The notes under the pieces: model-generated
What the model saw: only the letters and a program-made list of their open reading frames with translations
Told to the model about the DNA's origin: nothing
The model's database searches: none
Program-made: the position numbers and the translations under genes
In this document: in pieces, positions 59,126-64,000 of the stretch
Position numbering within the stretch: the stretch's first letter is position 1
How the letters are laid out: every line of letters starts with the position of its first letter
From: Undaria pinnatifida
Taxonomy: Eukaryota; Sar; Phaeophyceae; Laminariales; Alariaceae
Assembly (NCBI GenBank): GCA_012845835.1
Contig: JABAKD010000026.1
Coordinates: forward strand, 8,542,558 to 8,606,557
DNA length: 64,000 nucleotides
Direction of reading: 5' to 3'

Positions 59126-59774
59126 CATTTTTGCCCATTCGCCGGGGGATTGAACGAATACACTGTCATAGCTTTTGCAAGGAACTCGCGCAGGTGGACG
59201 TTTGTAACTGTTGTCAACGCACCCAACCCAACCCAACACAGCATAACACAACCTTGCCGGTGAATGCTACTGCTGTGCTGCTGCTTTGGTGCTGACGTCT
59301 CAGTAGTCACGAAATATTTATTTATATTGTTACAAGGGCTCCGCATGGTTGTCGGCCTACCTGGTATTTTTCGGGAGGGGGAGATAAGGTGGTCGGGCGG
59401 GACACGGAAGATTTGAAAAATAATCGGGCGCGCGATGATGGAAAGGAGTGCCTATAGGCATTGATGTTTGTTTGGCGCCATCGTACATTAAGAAACCCGC
59501 GTCGCTCGTACGATAATAGAAAAAAAACAAAACACGTTTGACGTGGACGGCGTTATTTGCCGGGCGCTTACGTCGCCACAGGTGACGCTGTTGATATATT
59601 TGGAGGCGCACGCGGGTTTAGCGCTGTCGGCGCTTGAGGGCTTACCTTCAAGGATGAAGTTGCTGCTTACGAGGTAAGACCCAGCAGCATGGTGCGTCCG
59701 GTTTGTCGTTTGTTTTGTGATTTGATGTTTCGCATACGAGGTGATAGTAATGAAATTTGGGATGCTCGATGTAT

Positions 59775-59910
59775 TTGGAGTACTGCTGTAGATACGATAA
59801 GATGCTGTGGGCTGCTGCATATATGTGTTGATGAGGTGCTGTGGGCTGCTGTTTATACGTGAAGGGCTGTGGGCTGCTGTATATCATGAGGTGCTGCAGG
59901 GTGCTGTACA
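59775..59910 (+). repeat. About 33-bp gctgtgggctgctg tandem repeat
   Basis: Four degenerate copies of gaggtgctgtgggctgctgt plus a variable spacer. Confidence 0.7.
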
Positions 59911-59944
59911 TCTTGTACTCCCACGTGCATGGGATTGTGTTACA

Positions 59945-60180
59945 TATCCCAGGTGCCCGGTGTTCTATATCAGATACATCGGATTTTGTTTGTATGGATG
60001 TTTATTGTTTTCAACAGTTGCTGTATGCCTGACTCCAATACATGAGGTGGTGTACACGTTCCAGGTGCCCGGTGTTCTATACCAGATACATTGGATTTCG
60101 TTTGTATGGATTTTTATTGATTAACAGCTGTTGCTGTATGCCTGACTCCAATACATGAGGTGGTGTATGCCATGTGCCAG
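59945..60180 (+). repeat. About 112-bp tandem repeat, 2 copies plus a diverged third
   Basis: caggtgcccggtgttctata, gtttgtatggatktttattg and gcctgactccaatacatgag recur at 59950 and 60062. A diverged third copy runs to about 60240. Confidence 0.8.
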
Positions 60181-60370
60181 TTATATCTATGTCAGGTAGA
60201 TGGGAGTTTGTTTCATGTAGACTTTTGTTGTTCATTGACACATATGTGTAAGGTTATAGGGTGGGGACACAGAATGCCCCCTGCAGGTCTGCCAATTGAG
60301 CAGGTCCTCGGAGAGTAGTCACTTTATTTTCCTTCGTAGAGACGTAGCTTTATTCGATTCCATCAGAGCC

Positions 60371-61591
60371 CCGGATAGCTTCTGAGATCGGAGGCACGTG
60401 CCTCCGATCTATTTCCTAACTTTCCCGAATACAAAACGCCAATCTTATCATACGAAACCCATCCAAATTATGTCAAATTCGGATAATTACAGGCCTTTCG
60501 AGGCCTTATCTTAACACTAGCCCACCCCGATGAGTCGCATATGCAAAAATATGGGAGATTCGGAGAAACTCCGGTTCTACGAACTAGACCATGACTCGAA
60601 GATGCGGTTCCTCAAAACCCACTCGCACACCTCTAACGGTCTGGCTATGGGGCCAGGAACACGCGAAAAAAAGCAGTTGAAAGAAACGCAGACCCTACAA
60701 CAAGGCAAAAGTCACCCATCAAAAACCTGCCACGTGCCGCCGGTGTGGCGGGGGGGGCAGAAAAGGCTCTAGACCCTGCCGCATACCGCCGGTGTAGCGG
60801 GGGGGGGCAGGAAAGGCTCTACGGCAAACCAACCACAGAAAAGGCACTGTGGCGAGGCGAGCCCTCGTCGATATGGAGGGGAACACAGGCGCTAACACAA
60901 GGGAGAAGTCATGCGAAAAACCTCCCGCCTACCCAAGACAGTGCTTTCGGCGTGCTGGGCGAACCTTTATTGTGCTACCCCCTACACTGCACCTAGGTTA
61001 AATGCGTCCTGTTTTGGTGCGATGGGCGTGGGCTTCTTGTGCAGCCCTTTACTGTGCTACCCCCTCCCCCCTACACTGCACCTAGGTTAGATGCTGCCTG
61101 TTTTGGTTGCCGTCCCACGCTGAATGTCCTCTCGCGCCATTCCTCCACCCTCCGTTGCCTCCTCCAGAGCTGCGGCCAACTGACCCGGTTGTTGGACCAA
61201 AATTGCCCCCTCGGCGGCGCCCTCAGCCACACCAGCACCCGATGCGCCTCCCCCGCCTCCACCACCGCTGTCACCCCTGCGGCGGTGGTGGTGGGTCGCC
61301 ACCCCCACAATTTTGCCGCCACCCCCACGATTGCGGTCCTCGCGGTCGCGACTGTCGCTGCGTCGCTGTTTCCCCCGGTTTCGTTCTGCCAACTCTTCCT
61401 CCGGGGTTCGGCCAAAAGACAGGGTCGGGGTCCTCGTCGTGGGCACCGGATAGCTTCTGAGATCGGAGGCACGTGCCTCCCTGCAATTTCCTGACTTTCC
61501 CGAATATAAAACGCCAACCTTATCATACGAAACCCATCCAAATTATATCAAATTCGGATAATTACAGGCCTTTCGAGGCCGTATCTTAACA
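60371..61591 (-). mobile_element. TRIM-like short LTR element (copy 4, complete)
   Basis: LTRs 60371-60516 and 61446-61591 are each 146 bp and differ at roughly ten positions by eye. On the minus strand they start TGTTAAGATA and end AGCTATCCGG. A purine-rich cggggtgggctag precedes the 3' LTR. The 0.93-kb interior holds a basic, Gly-rich minus-strand frame of about 119 codons starting at GTG (61446; e.g. RTPEEELAERNRGKQRR), perhaps a gag-like remnant, and two tandem copies of cactgcacctaggttaratg. It lies in the importin intron, antisense to the gene. No integrase or reverse transcriptase. Confidence 0.75.
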
Positions 61592-61619
61592 TATGCTGCT
61601 TTAAGTATTCCTGCGCATG

Positions 61620-61640
61620 TCAACCCCCCCCCCCCCCACC
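61620..61640 (+). repeat. Poly-C tract
   Basis: Run of about 16 C; a second run of about 18 C is at 61743-61760, before the next exon. Confidence 0.9.
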
Positions 61641-61826
61641 CCGTCCCGCATCTGCCTCGTTGGTGAAAATGTGCTCCGTCCCGGCATAGTAGAGATGCGA
61701 GGGTCTATGTTCATACGACTACGGCCATGCACAAACTGAGTACCCCCCCCCCCCCCCCGCGCGACCCATCACCTACCACAATCTTGCCCGGCGATTCCGC
61801 TTCCCCTCGATGACACCAGGTCCAAG

Positions 61827-62138
61827 AGCGAAGGGCCGAAAGCCTTCTCCACCTCAAGATCGTTTTGCCGCGAAGCGCTGGCGGCCGCTGTCGCCTGTGC
61901 TCGCACGCTGATTGGCCGAGCGGGTGGCCCAATCGTAACCGACAATCCGCAATGGTTCCTCGGGGAGTTCGTCGTGAAGATGGCGTCACCGATGTTGTTG
62001 GGCGATGCTGTGAAGGCGTTGCGCGATATGGCGACGACAGCAGTGTTGCCTTCGAGAGGGCGGACGGTTGGTAGGGAGGAGGAGGCATGGCATGCTCTCA
62101 GGGAGGTGATGCCCGGGGCGGTTGAACGAATTGCCAAG
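61827..62138 (+). CDS. Importin-13/transportin-3-like receptor, exon D
   Basis: Carries the clearest family match: IVTDNPQWFLGEFVVKMASP, then LLGDAVKALRDMATTAV, which follows the transportin-3 pattern rNPqfl...vlgylmkgl...asaAakAihnic in a HEAT repeat of the central solenoid. The acceptor is placed at gtccaag|AGC (61827, phase 0) to match exon C; caccag|G (61820) is a better consensus but would need a different phase. The donor GCCAAG|GTCAGT at 62138 is strong, phase 0. A minus-strand frame covers the same bases but lacks helix-like composition. The remaining C-terminal half (about 500 residues in the family) is not seen before 64000. Confidence 0.72.
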
Positions 62139-62139
62139 G

Positions 62140-64000
62140 TCAGTTTGGAAGAGCTTGTCTGCAATGTTATCGTCTTTGTGTGCTTGTGCTGCGTGTGCAG
62201 TGTAGGTCTAATATTAGTATTTATTCGTGTTCCTTAAAGATTTGTTTTGTTTAGTTTGCTTCCTGTTCACCGTAATTTCTTAATTTCGGAGACAAACGAT
62301 CGAAGCTACTCGCTACTGCTCGATGTTTTGATCGTGGTCTATTCGGGCCGTTGGGCGGGGACGTGCTTTTTTCGGGCTTGTAATACTGGCTTTCGAAGGC
62401 GTCATAATCGGTCATGCGGGGGTGCAGTTTTCGGACAAATGGGGGACAATTAATGACAGTCACAGTGGGGTACATGATATATTTAGTAGATTTTGTGGGG
62501 TATACCCTCCCCACGTTTCAGTCAAAAGGGGGGATTAGGTTGCCCCCTCCTACGCCGCGACCCCGTTAGCCCCAACACCGTGCCCGAAAAAAAAAGAAAG
62601 AAATTGTGCGTGCTCGGTATGGGCTGCGGGCGCCATGACGGCGCGTCAGAATTGAATATTAGACCGTTTGGGGCGAGCGCGGGCGCGTTCCGCGGGCGTT
62701 TTTTCTCTGTACACCAAAATGACCCGAAAACCTGGGGGTATACCCCCCTTTGACCATTTCCCCTTTGTACGACCCCCCCGATATCTCGGGGAGCGAGCGA
62801 GCCGCCACCACCCACCACCCACCACCCACCCACCGACCTACCCACCACAGCAGCACAACAGCTGTGCAGCAATGCGTGCCGACCAATCCACAACGGCAGC
62901 ACACAGCAGTGCAGCAGTACGCACCACAGCACCTCGGGTACGCGAGGAACTGGGTGGGGATTTCCACTTCCTTACGATTCTCCGCTTTCCTGGGGAGAGC
63001 CCGAGCCGTCCCCGGGAGAGCCTTTTTCCCGCTCCCCGCTCGCCGAGTTGGGAACCGTCGGCCGCTGTGTCGCCGGGGACACCGAGGGCTGATGTGTGAG
63101 GCGGGCATGGCACGGGCGCGCGGTCGCATACGCAGCTCGTACGGTACTCCTACCTGGTATATAGTAAAGCATAATCCGTACGAAGTTGGTGCTTCACAGT
63201 AGTTGCCAGTAGTTGCCAGTAGTTGCCAGTGGTATACTGTCTGTTGCTGAGCGAAGACAGCGCAACACAATCGCGCCGGAAAAGACAGAATAAGCTGCAA
63301 TTCAACACTCATCGTTGCCTCCCTTGCTCAGTCTAAGACAGACCGTGTTAGCGCAAATGTCGTGCATGCAAAACACACGGCTTACTCCCTGACAGAACCA
63401 CCCCGCTGCCGCCACAACTCCCAGACGAACAGCTCCCGAACGATTGGAGTCTGCCAGTGCGCTTGTTAATCTTGGTGACTTTCTCTAAGAGGCAGTCGCG
63501 CCTGTTACCATTGCATACGTAGTGAGCAGGAGGAGTGCTTGTGTTACAATGAAATAATAAAGGCGCAAAAAATAAATAAATCGTACAGAGGTTCGTTATT
63601 CCGAGCGCAGGGCAACAATAATAATGCAGGTTCACCTGTACTTCCAATCAACGTTGTTATTTCGAGCGCAAACAAAACGCACCTGTTACACTGTTGCGAG
63701 GAGTGAGCGGCGCGCGGTCCTCCGCGGGTTCTTCCCTATTGATCGACCAGGCGTCGCTGGAAGTGTCAGCAATAGACTTACGTTTGTCACCAGCCGCAGG
63801 TCGTGTCTTAAAACTGGTCGCCGGCAGCCAGCTCCCCAGCACCACGGCTGGGCGACACACTCACGTGGTGTCTTGAACTGGTCGTCGGCTGCCAGCTCCC
63901 CAGCACCATGAACAGACGACGCATTCTCAGCACCAGCAACAGACAGCGAAACTCCAGCACCAGCACCAGCACCAGACGTTGCGCAGCCTGTGGTCCCAGC
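62140..64000 (+). other. Probable intron/intergenic; no exon recognised
   Basis: Contains ccaccacccaccaccc microsatellite (62808-62840), a tagttgccag triplet repeat (63200-63230), a 2-copy repeat of about 68 bp (ctggtcgycggcwgccagct, 63815-63905) and a cagcaccagcacc run at the window end. I looked for downstream importin exons and found none. Confidence 0.35.

Noticed and set aside
59807-60124. Cys-rich small membrane protein
   Set aside because: Encoded by the gctgtgggctgctg and 112-bp tandem repeats.
61769-62164. 131-codon minus-strand frame
   Set aside because: It is antisense to importin exon D, which has the stronger family match and donor site.

Overview
This is a nuclear-type eukaryotic window, and its background is dominated by repeats. 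Three protein-coding genes can be recognised. All have GT-AG introns, often with long C-rich polypyrimidine tracts before the acceptor: (1) a GT61-family (DUF563/EOGT-like) glycosyltransferase on + at 17.6-21.1 kb; (2) a TMEM164-family multi-pass membrane protein on - at 28.5-27.1 kb, assembled from two exons that join perfectly in phase; (3) the middle part of an importin-13/transportin-3-like nuclear transport receptor on +, with four phase-compatible exons spread over 54.1-62.1 kb. A fourth, unrecognised two-exon gene is proposed on - at 42.0-40.6 kb. The importin gene is incomplete: its N-terminal exons were not found upstream, and its C-terminal exons probably lie beyond position 64000.

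The rest is mobile-element and satellite DNA. The most interesting mobile remnant is a Fanzor/TnpB-like nuclease fragment at 10.2-10.9 kb. It keeps the zinc-ribbon cysteines and the DVNACRN motif, but a 140-bp tandem duplication shifts its frame. Other families are: short LTR (TRIM-like) retroelements with TGTTAWGGTA termini (1.4-2.2, 3.9-5.3, 12.9-13.5, 49.3 and 60.4-61.6 kb); tRNA-Glu-like SINEs (2.2/3.6, 36.2, 49.8 and 50.9 kb); an A-tailed retroposon ending in a small hairpin (18.5, 26.9 and 50.7 kb); a cluster of TIR elements in alternating orientation with 42-bp terminal inverted repeats (42.6-47.4 kb); a foldback array of about 60-bp alternating inverted repeats (29.6-30.4 kb); several hairpin/MITE-like elements (32.3, 51.5 and 58.9 kb); and many minisatellites, some open in several reading frames (2.8, 7.7, 11.7, 14.8, 23.6, 52.3 and 58.2 kb).

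Organism: the introns, SINEs, Fanzor remnant, GT61, TMEM164 and low gene density fit a protist or alga with a moderately large, repeat-rich genome. A stramenopile alga such as a brown alga is my guess, but nothing in the window proves it. No rRNA, no intact tRNA gene, no CRISPR array and no bacterial operon structure were seen. All gene structures are read by eye from splice consensus, phase and family resemblance; no searches were run.
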